Source of the DNA: Streptomyces sp. CG 926
GTDB taxonomy: Bacteria > Actinomycetota > Actinomycetes > Streptomycetales > Streptomycetaceae
Length of the DNA: 64,000 nucleotides
Assembly: GCF_003148825.1 (NCBI RefSeq)
Contig: NZ_QGGZ01000010.1
Location: forward strand, 1 to 64,000
Direction of reading: 5' to 3'
The notes under the pieces were generated by a model. It worked only from the letters and a program-made list of their open reading frames with translations, was not told the DNA's origin and did not search any database. Positions 17,389 through 27,752 of this stretch are shown piece after piece. The number at the start of each line of letters is the position of its first letter. The stretch's first letter is position 1. The position numbers were made by a program, and so were the translations under genes.

Positions 17389-20300
17389 CTATCTTACGGA
17401 ACATCCGCACATGTTGAGCGGGATTCTCTCCTGCCACGAGAAGTCCTGCGTAGTGGCGGCGCCGAAGGTCTTGGTGAAGAAGGGATTCCAGGATCTGGGG
17501 ATCGCGTGTGTGGCGGATTTCCAGTCGCTCTGGTTGTGAACGGTGAACTGAATTCGCACGTCGCCCTTCTTTGTGTCCACGCTGGTGATGCGGGCGGTCC
17601 CGGAATAGGTTCCAAGGAATGCGTCGGCACTGTTGGCGTGACCGAGCGTGCCGTTGGTCAACACGCTGGAAATATCATTGTAGATCCCGCGTGCCGTGTT
17701 GGCCTTGTACCACGGGCTCCCCGGTTCCGGCCCCCTGTCCTTGTATGCGAAATTAAGGGCTTCTTTTGCGTTGGGTGCGTCCATTCCGCTCTTCAGGGCT
17801 TGTCCCAGCAGGTTGGAACGGGTTTCCGCAATCTTGTCGTCTGCTGCCAGGATTCTGGTGAACGTGTCTCCGCCCTTGAACTTCTGGCTGGGTCCGAGCG
17901 GGTAACCGCCACCCCAGAGCCATCCGAAGAACAAGCCCCGAGAACTCTCCCAGCTGTTGTACGGGCCGCCTTCGTCCACGATCCCGAACCTTTCCCGGGG
18001 AGTCGTGAACAGGGGGGCGAGAGCCGGGTTCCACCCCAAGGGCATGGGGTTGAAGATGTCGCCGCGACCGAACGAGGTGCCGCTCCAGCTTCCGCCTCCG
18101 CCGCCGTTTCCGCCGCCGCCTCGGCCTCCTCCTCCGCCGCCGCCTCCGCCGCCTCCGCCTCCGCCTCCGCCGCCTCCGCCTCCGCCCTCGTCCTTCGGCA
18201 TGTCCTCGATGTGCTTGCCGTTGGTCCCGCCGCCGCCACCGCAGTAGCCGGCGCTGCCGCAGCTTTCGAGGCCGGTCGGGTCGCTGTTGGTGACCGGGCT
18301 GTTGTTCGCGTAGGAGTAGCCGTTGAGGGACTGGTGCTGGTCGAGGCTCAGTACGGGGTCGACGCTGAGGAACTGGCCGAGGGCCGCGTCGTACTCGCGA
18401 GCGCCGACGTGGGTCAGGCCCGTGTTGGTGTCTTCGGGCTTGCCCAGGAACCGCTTGTCGTCGGGCCAGTTGGCCACGGCGGGTCCGCGTGCTGAGCCGA
18501 ACGGGGTGGTGTAGCGCTTGGACACCGTCTGCGTGTCGTCGGCCGAGATGGTCAGGGACGAGGTGCCGTGGGCGTCGCCGGCCACGAACGAGAGCTTGGC
18601 GGTGCCGGATTCGTTGGTCAGGATCGCGACCTTGGTTCCCGCGATCGTGTAGGAGCGGGTGGCCCACTTCTTGGTGCCCTTGAGGTGGACTTCGTTGAGG
18701 CCCGCGTACAGGACGGTTTCGCCGGCCGGGTCGCGGCGGATCAGGAGTTCGCCTTCGGCATCGTAGACGTAGTCGGTGGCGGTGGCGCCCTCCGTGGTCT
18801 TGGTGAGCTTGCCTTCCGCGCCCCAGTTCAGGGTCTGGGAGGTCGGGCTGCCGGGGGTTTCGGCCCGCTTGGTGGTGTTGCCGGTGGCGTCGTAGGTGTA
18901 CTGGGGGGTGAGGCCGGTGCAGGTGGCGCCGGTGGTGGTGGCCGCCAGTGCGTGCGGGCGTGCCGGGTCGTAGCAGTAGGTACGGGTGCTCGGGGTCCCG
19001 GTGTTGGTCCTTTCCGTGGCCCGCTGGCCGGACGCGGTGTAGGTGTAGCTGTTCCAGTAGGGGGCGGCGCCGTCGAGGTTGGCGGCAGTGCGCCCGGCCG
19101 GAGCACAGTTGGCGGTCTTCGGGGTCCAGGCTTCGGTCATGCGGCGCTGGGCGTCGTAGGTGAAGCACTGGTTGTCGGCCTTGGTGAAGCCGCTGAGCGG
19201 GGCCGAGTCGAAGATCGACAGGACGTTGCCGGCCTGGTCGTAGTTGTAGGTGAGTTCCTGGAGCGTGCCGTTGTGGATCTGGTCGTTGACCGTGGACTTC
19301 AGCAGACGGCGGGTGCCCTCCTCGTAGGTGTTGCCGATGAACGTCTTGCGCACACCGGCGGCGGCGGAACGGGCCAGGGTGAGCTGGTCGATGTCGCCCA
19401 GCGGGGAGTACGCGACGTTCTGCACATAGTCGGTCAGCCCCGAAAAGCCCTTCGGCAGACCGAATTCGTTGTAGTTCAGCTGGGTGATCTCCGCCGGCAG
19501 CCCTGCGGCCGCCGGCGTGGAGGTGGAGCCCAGCGTGCCGTCGAGCCGGTAGTTGACCGTGGTGTCGGTGCTGGCGGCGATGGCGCCGGAGGTGACGAGC
19601 GGGTCGTCGGAGGGCAGGGTCAGGCGGGTCGTCGCGGGACGGCCCAGGGTGTCGTAGGCGGTGACGGACTTGGTGTACGCCTTGCCCGTCAGACCGCCCT
19701 CGTAGCGGATGGAATCAGTGCCGGCGCCCTTGCGGAGCGTGTCGAAGGTCCACGCCGCGAGCTTGTTGGCGTCGGACTTCGGCGACTTCCACAGGCCCGT
19801 CTTGCGGCCCAGTTCGTCGTAGCCGTACTCCAGGACCGTGTTCCGTGCGTCCTTGGACGTCGCGATCTGGTCCAGGGCCGTGTAGGTCGTGGTGACCTTG
19901 CCCTTGTCGGGGTCGGTGGTGGTCACGGTCCGGCCGAAGAGGTCGTAGACGTACGTCCACTTCGCGTCGTCGGGGCCGGTGACCGTGGCCTGCTTGCCGT
20001 CGACGGTGTAGGTCTGGCTCACGCTGGTGTACGGCGTGCCCGGCGCAGTGCCGCTGTACGCGGGGTCGTTGGGGGTGGTCCCGTCGTAGGTGCGGGTCTC
20101 CGTGGTGCGGCCCAGCGCGTCGGTGATGGTGCGGGTCGCGTTGCCGCCCTGGACGGCCGTGCTGGCGGTGGAGTCACCGGTGTAGGTGTTGGTCGTGGAC
20201 TGCCTCTGCACCCCGTACACGAGCAGGGTGCTCGTGACGGCGCGGCCGAGGCCGTCGAAGACGGTCGCGGTCTGGTTCGGAGTGCTGCCGTACTCGGCCC

Positions 20301-23300
20301 GGGCATAGACTCCCTCGGGCGCCTTGTCCTTGTCCCAGATGTCGGCGTACGACTCGTAGGCCAGGCCGCGGGAGTCGTAGCGGGTGTCGGTCAGGATCCG
20401 GCCGCCGTTCGGCGACGGGGTCTGGGTCTGCAGCGGGCGGAGCAGTGCGTCCGCGATCGTGTAGACGGTCTTGTAGCTCCCGTCGGCGGCGAGGGTGCCG
20501 ACCGAGGTCCACGGCTGCTTGCCGCGTTCCAGCAGGTAGCCGTACTTGACGTTCGGGGTCTGGGACTGGCCGCGGTTGGGCAGCCAGGTTGCCGTGAGGC
20601 GGCCGAGGCCGTCGTAGGTGTTGTAGGTCGAGCCCATGTTCGCGTCGATTGACCGGACGATCGAGCCGCGCAGGTCCGTGTAGGCGTACGACTTGTGCTG
20701 CTGACCGTTGGACGTAAGCTTCGGCGCGGTCTTCACCGTCACTTCCAGCGGGCCGGACGCGGCGGGCGCGTAGCTGGTCGTGGTCGTGCTGCCGGCCGCG
20801 TCGGTGCTGGTCAGCGGACGGCCGAGCTTGGCCGCATCCGTGTCGTACGTGGTCTTCGTGGTGGTCTGCCAGCCGGCGGCGCCGGCCGGGTTGCGGTCGG
20901 CGGTGCCGCTGGCCGCCGGGTAGGACTGGGCGCGCCCGGTCCAGGTGGCCAGGCCCAGGGTCGGGGTCTGGTTGGCGGTCCATCCGGTGGCGGCCGGGTC
21001 GTCGTAGACAGTGGCCGTGTCGGACAGGACGTCGCCGCGGGTCGCCGAGGTGGCGGGGAGGCCGAGCTTGTCGTCGGTGACGGAGCACAGGGCCCCGACG
21101 GTGCGGGTGCGTGAGGTGCGGTTGGTGATGCCCTTGGCGTCGTTGCGCGCGTACCAGGTACGGGTGCAGGTCTCGTCGCCGGTCTTGGCCGTGTCACCGG
21201 AGGCCGAGACGTGGGTGGTCATCCCGTAGATGTCGTCGTAGCCGGTGTCGGTGCGGGTGGTGCGCCACGTGTTCGAGGCGGTCAGGAAGGTGTGCGCGTA
21301 AGCGGTCCCCGTACGGACGTAGTGGGCCTTGGTGTTGGCGTACGACTTCTGCTGGCCGGCGGTCTGCTTGCTCCAGGGGTCGGTCACCGAGACGGTGACC
21401 GGGGTGGCTCCGTCGTAGGTGATCTCCTGGCGCTGGAAGCCGGAGTACTGGTCGTCGTCGTTGATGGCGGGGATGGTCAGGCCGGTGACCGGGAGGGCCG
21501 TGACCGTGGTGGTGCGGGTGTCGGTCGTCCCCTTGCGGGTGTCGCCGCGCATGCCCTGCATGAAGATCTTGACCGTCTTGGACCGGGTCTTGCCGACGGC
21601 TCCGGTGTAGGCGGTGACTTTGCCGTAGCCGCGCCAGTCGGACCAGGTGCGCTCCTTTTCGGGGGTCAGCGGGTCGTCGTTGTGGTGCCAGGCCGGGTTC
21701 GCGTACTCGTAGGAGTTCTCGACGAGGTCGTTCTGGCCCGACGGGTCGGCGACGGTCACCGCGGTGACGTTGTACTTGTGGAACCAGTCGAGCGTGGGGT
21801 CACCGCCGTTGATCGGCCAGTAGACCGGGTAGCAGGACAGCGAGTTGTCGTCCTCCGCGACCGGCATCTTCGAACCGCGCACGCACTCCGGGTCCGAGAG
21901 GGTGAAGGTGGTGATCGCGCCCGTCTCGGACGTGATCGTGTTGATGCGCGGACGGTTGAGCGGGACGATGTTGTCCCCGTCCACGTCCACCCGGTTCGGG
22001 CGCATGTGGTAGGTGAAGTCCACCGGCGGGACCTTGACCGCCTCACCGTTGCTGCCGGTGCGCTTGATCGACTTCAGCACCAGGGTCTGGTCACTGGTGT
22101 CGCCGAGGTCGCCCGCGTCCAGGTACTCCTGCGTCAGGTCGTAGGTGTCGATCAGCGCGTAGTCGTCCGGCTCCTTCGCCGTCGACCACGCGAAGGTCTT
22201 CACGTTCGTCATCCGCTTGCGCGTGAAGAAGGCGGGACCCGTTGCCTTGCAGTCGGTGATGTCGGCGGCGCAGATCGAGTCGAAGGGGACGTCGGGCCAG
22301 TTGTCCGAGGTGTCCTTCGTCAGGCTGCCGCAGTTCGTCGCGAAGCAGCGCTCCTCGTAGCCGAAGGTGACCTTGTGCGAGGGCTTGCCCGAGAAGAGGG
22401 TGTCGGCGCGCTGGCCGTAACGGATCTCGGAGAGGGTGCCGCCGCGGTCGTATGCGGCGAGTTTGGTCTTGTCGCCGTTCTTGGCGTAGTTGTTGGTCTC
22501 GTCCGCGTACCAGTAGGTGGCGGCGTTGCCGTGGACGTCCTGGACCAGGTCCAGGTTCCATCGCCAGGCCTGCGTCTCGGAGCGGCCGGCGAAGGTGGAA
22601 CCCTTCGTATAGCCGGGCTCACCGGAGTCATCGCCGAACACGGGAACGGTCCAGGTGGAGTTGGTGCGCTCGGAGCCGGCGCCCGGGAGTTTGTTCAGGC
22701 CGAAGGTGTAGGTCGTGCCGTCACCGGTGACCACCTTCCAGTACTCGCCGTCGTTGTCACCGTTGTCCGCACCGGTGCCCCAGGTGACCTGGGAGGCGTC
22801 GTCGCCCTTGAGGTGCCACTTGCCGGTCGTGTCGTCCTTGACGAGCTCGTTGGCCTTGCCGTTCAGGACCAGGGAGGCGTTCTCGTACTTCCAGCAGAGG
22901 TCGTTCTTGTCGGTCTGGCCGTCGTCGTCACAGGAGCCGTACTTGCGCTCGATGTGGGAGGAGGTCAGGTCGAAGCCTTCGCCGACCTGGGAGCCCTGGT
23001 TGTTGGAGTTCGCGGTCCGGCCGTCGATGGCACCGCTGCTGTACGAGAACGACATCGCGGGCACGGGCCCCGCCGCGGCGGGCGGGACGGCCAGCGTGTA
23101 CGACCAGGTGAGGCCTCCGCTGGAGGTTCCGGACCCCCAGGTGGAGGAGGCGGAGAGCGGGGTCGCCGCGAAGTTGCCGGCGCCCTTGGGCGATGCGGTG
23201 TCCGTGGCCATGACCGCGAAGACCGCCGGAGCCTGCGCCGGGTCCTTGGACTTGGCCGCGGAGGAGGTTCCGGCGGGGAGTGAGGCGACGTCGGCGGTCA

Positions 23301-23988
23301 CGGTCTGGTTCTTGATGCTGTTCGCCGAGGGCAGGGGCGTTGTCTTGCGGCACTCCGCCTTCTCGGGGGTGGTCAGCACACACGCGGGCAGGCTGACCAG
23401 CCCGAGGCGGGTGGACCAGCCACCGCCGACCGCGGAGGCGAAGGACCCGTAGTTGACGGTCAACTGTGAAGATCCGCCAGCGGTGTTGGCTGCCGTGAAC
23501 AGGACGCCGGTGATCCCGGCCTTCTCGGCCGCCTTCTGGTCGAGGACCTTGACGGTCGACTTCCCGACCGCTCCCTCCGGAGCCGCGGTGGGCGCCGCCG
23601 GCCCCTTGGGCACGGACGGATTGAGCAGCGGGCTCTTGACCCGCGCCGTGGACCGTACGTCGACCAGCGGGCGCGAGCCCGACCGTCCGGACGAACCCTC
23701 CAGCGTGGCCGCCTTCGGCCAGTCGGCCTTGGCCTCGGCGCGGGCCCGGTCCGCCTGGATCTTGTTCGCGGCCTGGTTCCTGGCCACCAACTCCCGGGCC
23801 TCCTTGGCGCCCTGCGCGTTGACGGCCCGGACCTTGGCGTCCTTGTGCTTCGCGATCTTCGGGGCACCCGGAAGATCCGCGGCCTCCGCTGTCGGGGTGA
23901 TGACCCCCGGCACCACGAGGGCCAGGGCCAGTGCGGCCGCCAACGGCAGCCGGTGGCGGATTGTTCCGCCTGGTGGTCGGATGGACAC
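17389..23988 (-). CDS. Giant secreted Rhs/YD-repeat protein with variable C-terminal domain
   Basis: The product is 2,199 residues from GTG 23988 (GGAG six bases upstream). A signal peptide covers residues 1-36. An SpvB-like N-terminal region (near 300-420, PVPAMSFSYSSGAIDG) leads to RHS/YD repeats from about 1,100 to 1,750 (YDGLGRLTATW, YDLFGRTVTTTD, YDELGRKTGLW). The Rhs core follows at about 1,844-1,905 (YDAALGQFLSVDP, SYANNSPVTNSDPTG). A run of about 30 mainly glycine residues (1,934-1,963) separates it from a 220-residue C-terminal domain rich in aromatics (FFGWLWGGGYPLGP, then AIPRSWNPFFTKTF). Such proteins form a shell around a C-terminal toxin. The C-terminal family was not recognised. 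It lies 95 bp after the LamG gene and 42 bp before a lipoprotein gene, so the three look like an operon. Confidence 0.93.
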   Translation of the reverse strand: MSIRPPGGTIRHRLPLAAALALALVVPGVITPTAEAADLPGAPKIAKHKDAKVRAVNAQGAKEARELVARNQAANKIQADRARAEAKADWPKAATLEGSSGRSGSRPLVDVRSTARVKSPLLNPSVPKGPAAPTAAPEGAVGKSTVKVLDQKAAEKAGITGVLFTAANTAGGSSQLTVNYGSFASAVGGGWSTRLGLVSLPACVLTTPEKAECRKTTPLPSANSIKNQTVTADVASLPAGTSSAAKSKDPAQAPAVFAVMATDTASPKGAGNFAATPLSASSTWGSGTSSGGLTWSYTLAVPPAAAGPVPAMSFSYSSGAIDGRTANSNNQGSQVGEGFDLTSSHIERKYGSCDDDGQTDKNDLCWKYENASLVLNGKANELVKDDTTGKWHLKGDDASQVTWGTGADNGDNDGEYWKVVTGDGTTYTFGLNKLPGAGSERTNSTWTVPVFGDDSGEPGYTKGSTFAGRSETQAWRWNLDLVQDVHGNAATYWYADETNNYAKNGDKTKLAAYDRGGTLSEIRYGQRADTLFSGKPSHKVTFGYEERCFATNCGSLTKDTSDNWPDVPFDSICAADITDCKATGPAFFTRKRMTNVKTFAWSTAKEPDDYALIDTYDLTQEYLDAGDLGDTSDQTLVLKSIKRTGSNGEAVKVPPVDFTYHMRPNRVDVDGDNIVPLNRPRINTITSETGAITTFTLSDPECVRGSKMPVAEDDNSLSCYPVYWPINGGDPTLDWFHKYNVTAVTVADPSGQNDLVENSYEYANPAWHHNDDPLTPEKERTWSDWRGYGKVTAYTGAVGKTRSKTVKIFMQGMRGDTRKGTTDTRTTTVTALPVTGLTIPAINDDDQYSGFQRQEITYDGATPVTVSVTDPWSKQTAGQQKSYANTKAHYVRTGTAYAHTFLTASNTWRTTRTDTGYDDIYGMTTHVSASGDTAKTGDETCTRTWYARNDAKGITNRTSRTRTVGALCSVTDDKLGLPATSATRGDVLSDTATVYDDPAATGWTANQTPTLGLATWTGRAQSYPAASGTADRNPAGAAGWQTTTKTTYDTDAAKLGRPLTSTDAAGSTTTTSYAPAASGPLEVTVKTAPKLTSNGQQHKSYAYTDLRGSIVRSIDANMGSTYNTYDGLGRLTATWLPNRGQSQTPNVKYGYLLERGKQPWTSVGTLAADGSYKTVYTIADALLRPLQTQTPSPNGGRILTDTRYDSRGLAYESYADIWDKDKAPEGVYARAEYGSTPNQTATVFDGLGRAVTSTLLVYGVQRQSTTNTYTGDSTASTAVQGGNATRTITDALGRTTETRTYDGTTPNDPAYSGTAPGTPYTSVSQTYTVDGKQATVTGPDDAKWTYVYDLFGRTVTTTDPDKGKVTTTYTALDQIATSKDARNTVLEYGYDELGRKTGLWKSPKSDANKLAAWTFDTLRKGAGTDSIRYEGGLTGKAYTKSVTAYDTLGRPATTRLTLPSDDPLVTSGAIAASTDTTVNYRLDGTLGSTSTPAAAGLPAEITQLNYNEFGLPKGFSGLTDYVQNVAYSPLGDIDQLTLARSAAAGVRKTFIGNTYEEGTRRLLKSTVNDQIHNGTLQELTYNYDQAGNVLSIFDSAPLSGFTKADNQCFTYDAQRRMTEAWTPKTANCAPAGRTAANLDGAAPYWNSYTYTASGQRATERTNTGTPSTRTYCYDPARPHALAATTTGATCTGLTPQYTYDATGNTTKRAETPGSPTSQTLNWGAEGKLTKTTEGATATDYVYDAEGELLIRRDPAGETVLYAGLNEVHLKGTKKWATRSYTIAGTKVAILTNESGTAKLSFVAGDAHGTSSLTISADDTQTVSKRYTTPFGSARGPAVANWPDDKRFLGKPEDTNTGLTHVGAREYDAALGQFLSVDPVLSLDQHQSLNGYSYANNSPVTNSDPTGLESCGSAGYCGGGGGTNGKHIEDMPKDEGGGGGGGGGGGGGGGGGGGGGRGGGGNGGGGGSWSGTSFGRGDIFNPMPLGWNPALAPLFTTPRERFGIVDEGGPYNSWESSRGLFFGWLWGGGYPLGPSQKFKGGDTFTRILAADDKIAETRSNLLGQALKSGMDAPNAKEALNFAYKDRGPEPGSPWYKANTARGIYNDISSVLTNGTLGHANSADAFLGTYSGTARITSVDTKKGDVRIQFTVHNQSDWKSATHAIPRSWNPFFTKTFGAATTQDFSWQERIPLNMCGCSVR

Positions 23989-24083
23989 GAATGCTCCATG
24001 TGGATAGGGGTTTTGGGTACGGGTGAGGCCGTGGCCGCCCCTGTGCGGGGCGGCCACGGCACATCGGTGATGGAGTCGGAGGG

Positions 24084-27000
24084 TCAGCTACCGGAGCCGA
24101 AGACGGTTTCCGTGACCTGCTGGGCGTCCTTCATTGCGCCGGACCACAGGCGCATGTCCTTGATCTGGCCGGGCAGGAAGTTGCCCCAGGCGCTGTTGGT
24201 GAAGCCCTTGCCCACGGCGAGCTCGCCGCTGCCGACGGTGGCCGTGTAGGCCTTGGGCTGGGCCTGGCCGGCCGCGCCCACGTAGAGGGTGATGGTGCCG
24301 TCCTGAGCGTTGTGGACACCGGTCACCTGGACGCCCGCGTTGAGCGCGGCCGGGCTGTCGCTGGCCACCGAGGTCCCGGCGCCGTCGGCCGTCAGGCGGC
24401 CGAAGTGCCAGCTGCCCTCGACGAAGTCCAGCATCTTGGTCGGGTCCTGCTCGTCCGGCTCCTGGCGGATGCCGGTCTTCTCGAACCACAGGCTCCAGGA
24501 GGAACCGGTGGCCGTGCGCTGGCCGATGACCTGGGCCTTGTAGCCGTTCGGTTTGGCGAGGAGGGCGGTGTTGTCGAGCTTCGCCTCGGCCGTCACCGTG
24601 AACGAACCAGTGTCGTCGACGACCGGACCCGCGACGGTGGCCGCCTGGGTGGAGCCGTTCAGGACCAGGGCGCCTCCCGTGACAGGCGTACCGGTGGTCG
24701 CGGTCAGGGCGCGGCCGTTGCCGGACTTGTCGGCGAAGGCGGGACCGGCCATGGTGAGGTCCCAGGCTCCGGCCAGGTCGACGGCGGGCTTGCCGGTCGC
24801 CGGGTCGAAGAGCGAGGAGTCCTGCTTGACCTCGACGGCACTCTTCTCGTCCTGCCAGACCTTGACCTCGTCGATCCGGCCCGGGAGCTGCTCCGTCCAG
24901 GCGGCGGACTGCTTGGCGGCGCCGATTCCCATGACTCCGGTGGAGGCGATGGGGTTGGTGACGGTCATCTGGCCCTGGAGCTGCCCGTTGACGTACAGCT
25001 TCGCGAGGTCGGAGGACTCGTTGTACGTGGCGGCGACATGGGTCCACACCCCGGCCTGCGCCGGGTTCAGACCGTTCAGCCGCTTGATCGCACCGGTACC
25101 GCCGGCCGTGTCGTCCGTGGCCATCTGCATCGACCACGGCTGGCCGGCGGCGGCGGTGATGGCGACACCGCTGAAGTTCTTGCCGCTCTGGCCCAGCATC
25201 GAGAAGGTGCCGTCCGTGCGGTCCAGGCGGACCCAGCCGGCCGCGGTGAAGGAGCCACGCGTTTCGAACGCCGGCTTGGCACTGTTCGCGTACTGGCCGT
25301 TCGTCAGCTGGAGCGCGCGGTCCTCGTGCGGGGTGGGCGTCTGCACCCAGCCCCTTCGGCCGGTTGCGGGGCGCTGGGCTCCGGCGGCGAGGTACATGTT
25401 GTTCCTGAGCGCCGGGTCGGTCGTCGACGTGTCGATGGCCTGGCCGGAGGCCTCGTCGAAGGTCCAGTAGCCGATCGGGTCGGGGCCCTCCTTGACCACG
25501 AAGTCGACGATCTTCGTCGCGCCCCAGCGGCCCACGGCGTCCTTGGCCTTCACGCTCAGCTTCATCGTCCCCGACAGCGGCGGAGTGATCGAGACGGTCG
25601 GGTTCGAGCCGGCGATCTCGGTCCACGTGGTGTCCGTGGACAGCTTGTACTGGAATGCCGTGACGGTGTCGCCGCTCGCCGGAGCGAAGGTGAACTGACC
25701 CGCCTGGCCGGGCTTGCCGGCCGCCGTGCACGCGGTGCCGGTGCACTGGCTGTACGGAGCCCCGAAGGTGACCGTCGGGGCCTTGGGGGCACTGGAGTCG
25801 ACCTTGAAGTAGCAGTCCGCACTGGGAGCGCTGGTTCGTTCGTTCCCGTCCGCGTACGACCGGGTCCAGGTCCGGAAGCGGTACTGGGCGCCGTCCGTCA
25901 GCGTGGCGGGCGGGTCACTGCTGACCTTGACGTTGTCCCCCACGAATCCCGACGATGGCCGACTGATGTAGTCGGCGTCGGCCGCGTTGGCCTTGACCGG
26001 GGCCCAGGTGCCGTTGGTCTCCTTCTTCTCGGTCTGCATGAGAATCCGTAGCTGGGCGCCGGACTCGCCGCCCCACACGGTCTCGGTGATCGCGGTCATG
26101 GCCGGCGTCGGGTCGGAGACGATCGACGGCTTGGCCGGGTCGTTCGAGCAGATCTCCCCCGCGCCCGTGACCAGGCCGACGTAGATGGGGATGTTGGGCT
26201 TGCCGATGTAGTCGACCGACAGAACGGCGTCGTTGCGGAAGCGCTTCCACGCGGCGGTGTCCGACTCGTCCTCGGCCCGCAGCTCCAGGTTCAGACGGTT
26301 GTAGCGGCCGTTGGCGAAGTCGCGGACGGTGGGGGTGAGGTTCTCGTCCGGCTCGTCAGGAAGGTTGTCCGAGAATTCGACGGGCGCGGCGGGCGAGTTG
26401 GGATCGCATGCGGAGCCACGGCCGGCCGACAGCCAGCGGTCGCCCATGAGGTCGGCATAGTTGGGTTTGTTGCCCCAGTTCGTCGACGGGCCGATCTCTC
26501 CGTCCATGCGGACCAGCCACACGTTGCGCAGGTCGCACTGGAAGGCCCACGGCTCGGTGACTCTGAAGCGGGCGTTCAGGACTTCCTTGCCGACGAGCTT
26601 GCTCGGCGAGAACTCGAAGTAGAGGCGCTGCACGTAGCCCGGACCGCAGTAGTAGCCGTTCCAGGAGCCGCACTTGCCCATGCCCTTGCCCAGGCCGTCG
26701 TCGCCGTTGTCCCAGTTCCAGAAGGACACTCCGTCGTTGCGGAGTGCGGTGTGCTCGGTCCCGTCGTCAAGGGCGACGGAGGGGTCGATATACAGGGGGA
26801 AGGCCGCGGGGTCCCTCTGCTTCAGCAGCGAGGAGTCCGGTACGACGGCCAGCGAGTCAGCGTCTACCTCGACGGGCATGTTCGCCGCCCCGGAGCCGAG
26901 GGCCGGACCGTCGGCGGGACGGCTTCCGGACTCCGCGCCGGCGGGCGCCTCGGGTAGCGCGCCGCCCTCGCTCTTGACCGCGGACATCTTCGCCTTCGGA

Positions 27001-27752
27001 GACATGGCCGGCGAGGTGGACACGCCCTTCGAGTCCCACATCAGGGCCGGGGGCGCCTTGAACACCGGCTTGCCGTTGGCGTCCGTGGCGGACAGCCCGC
27101 CGTCCTTGGTGGAGTTGAGACGAACGTCCTTCGCCTCGAGGTCGAACTCGACACGCTGGAGCTTGGGGTTCGTCGCCGCCTCCGGCGTCTTGACCACGAG
27201 GACCTCGCGGAACCCCTTCAAGGTCGCCGTCATCCTCAGGTCGACCCCGGGCAGCACCTCCTGGTACACGGCGCTGTCACCGTCGAGCACCGGCTTGGGC
27301 AGCTTGGCCCCCTGCCAGCCCAGGGACATCGACCGTCCGCCGTGCTCAATGGTGACCAGACTCGAATCGCCGCCGCCTGAGAACCCGACCGAGGCCAGGG
27401 CGGCCTTCGGGCCCACGGTGCCGTCCGGGCGGACCTCCAGCATGGCGTCGGGAGCGACCCAGCCGGCGCCGTCCTTCGCCTTGACCCGGACCGGAACGGC
27501 CGAGGTGTCCAGGCGGAAGGACTTGCCGTCCGGATTCGCGTACGTCGTCGTTGACTCGGTCCGTTCACCGAGCACCTCGACGGGCTTGCCCGATGCGGCT
27601 GCCGCTTTGAGTGCCTTCTCGCCCTCATTCACCGGCAGCGCATCTGCAACGGCGGCTACCGGCGTGTACACCGAAGCGACACTCATCACCATGGCCAGGC
27701 CGAGCGTGGTCGCCACGGCATGACAAAGCCGCCGACCAAGGGTTGCAGACAT
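24084..27752 (-). CDS. Secreted LamG/DNRLRE-domain protein preceding the Rhs gene
   Basis: The product is 1,222 residues from ATG 27752, which follows GGGAG. Residues 1-36 are a signal peptide. A conserved N-terminal region to about 320 is followed by a DNRLRE-like segment (about 334-520: VQRLYFEFSPSKLVGKEVL), Fn3/Big-like modules (about 540-750), and two LamG-like jelly-roll domains (about 759-985 starting GYWTFDEASG, and 990-1,222) typical of sugar or protein binding. No catalytic motif is seen. In Streptomyces such proteins are often encoded just upstream of secreted Rhs proteins, as here (95-bp gap, same strand), so an accessory role in surface display or delivery is likely. Confidence 0.9.
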   Translation of the reverse strand: MSATLGRRLCHAVATTLGLAMVMSVASVYTPVAAVADALPVNEGEKALKAAAASGKPVEVLGERTESTTTYANPDGKSFRLDTSAVPVRVKAKDGAGWVAPDAMLEVRPDGTVGPKAALASVGFSGGGDSSLVTIEHGGRSMSLGWQGAKLPKPVLDGDSAVYQEVLPGVDLRMTATLKGFREVLVVKTPEAATNPKLQRVEFDLEAKDVRLNSTKDGGLSATDANGKPVFKAPPALMWDSKGVSTSPAMSPKAKMSAVKSEGGALPEAPAGAESGSRPADGPALGSGAANMPVEVDADSLAVVPDSSLLKQRDPAAFPLYIDPSVALDDGTEHTALRNDGVSFWNWDNGDDGLGKGMGKCGSWNGYYCGPGYVQRLYFEFSPSKLVGKEVLNARFRVTEPWAFQCDLRNVWLVRMDGEIGPSTNWGNKPNYADLMGDRWLSAGRGSACDPNSPAAPVEFSDNLPDEPDENLTPTVRDFANGRYNRLNLELRAEDESDTAAWKRFRNDAVLSVDYIGKPNIPIYVGLVTGAGEICSNDPAKPSIVSDPTPAMTAITETVWGGESGAQLRILMQTEKKETNGTWAPVKANAADADYISRPSSGFVGDNVKVSSDPPATLTDGAQYRFRTWTRSYADGNERTSAPSADCYFKVDSSAPKAPTVTFGAPYSQCTGTACTAAGKPGQAGQFTFAPASGDTVTAFQYKLSTDTTWTEIAGSNPTVSITPPLSGTMKLSVKAKDAVGRWGATKIVDFVVKEGPDPIGYWTFDEASGQAIDTSTTDPALRNNMYLAAGAQRPATGRRGWVQTPTPHEDRALQLTNGQYANSAKPAFETRGSFTAAGWVRLDRTDGTFSMLGQSGKNFSGVAITAAAGQPWSMQMATDDTAGGTGAIKRLNGLNPAQAGVWTHVAATYNESSDLAKLYVNGQLQGQMTVTNPIASTGVMGIGAAKQSAAWTEQLPGRIDEVKVWQDEKSAVEVKQDSSLFDPATGKPAVDLAGAWDLTMAGPAFADKSGNGRALTATTGTPVTGGALVLNGSTQAATVAGPVVDDTGSFTVTAEAKLDNTALLAKPNGYKAQVIGQRTATGSSWSLWFEKTGIRQEPDEQDPTKMLDFVEGSWHFGRLTADGAGTSVASDSPAALNAGVQVTGVHNAQDGTITLYVGAAGQAQPKAYTATVGSGELAVGKGFTNSAWGNFLPGQIKDMRLWSGAMKDAQQVTETVFGSGS

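Noticed and set aside
18568..23283. Plus-strand frames of about 690 codons opposite the Rhs gene
   Set aside because: Shadow frames of the repetitive Rhs coding sequence. Gly/Val/Arg-rich with no domain or start signal.
17389..27752. Reading the LamG and Rhs genes as a biosynthetic megasynthase
   Set aside because: Neither has ketosynthase, adenylation or carrier motifs. The YD repeats, Rhs core and LamG domains are explicit.
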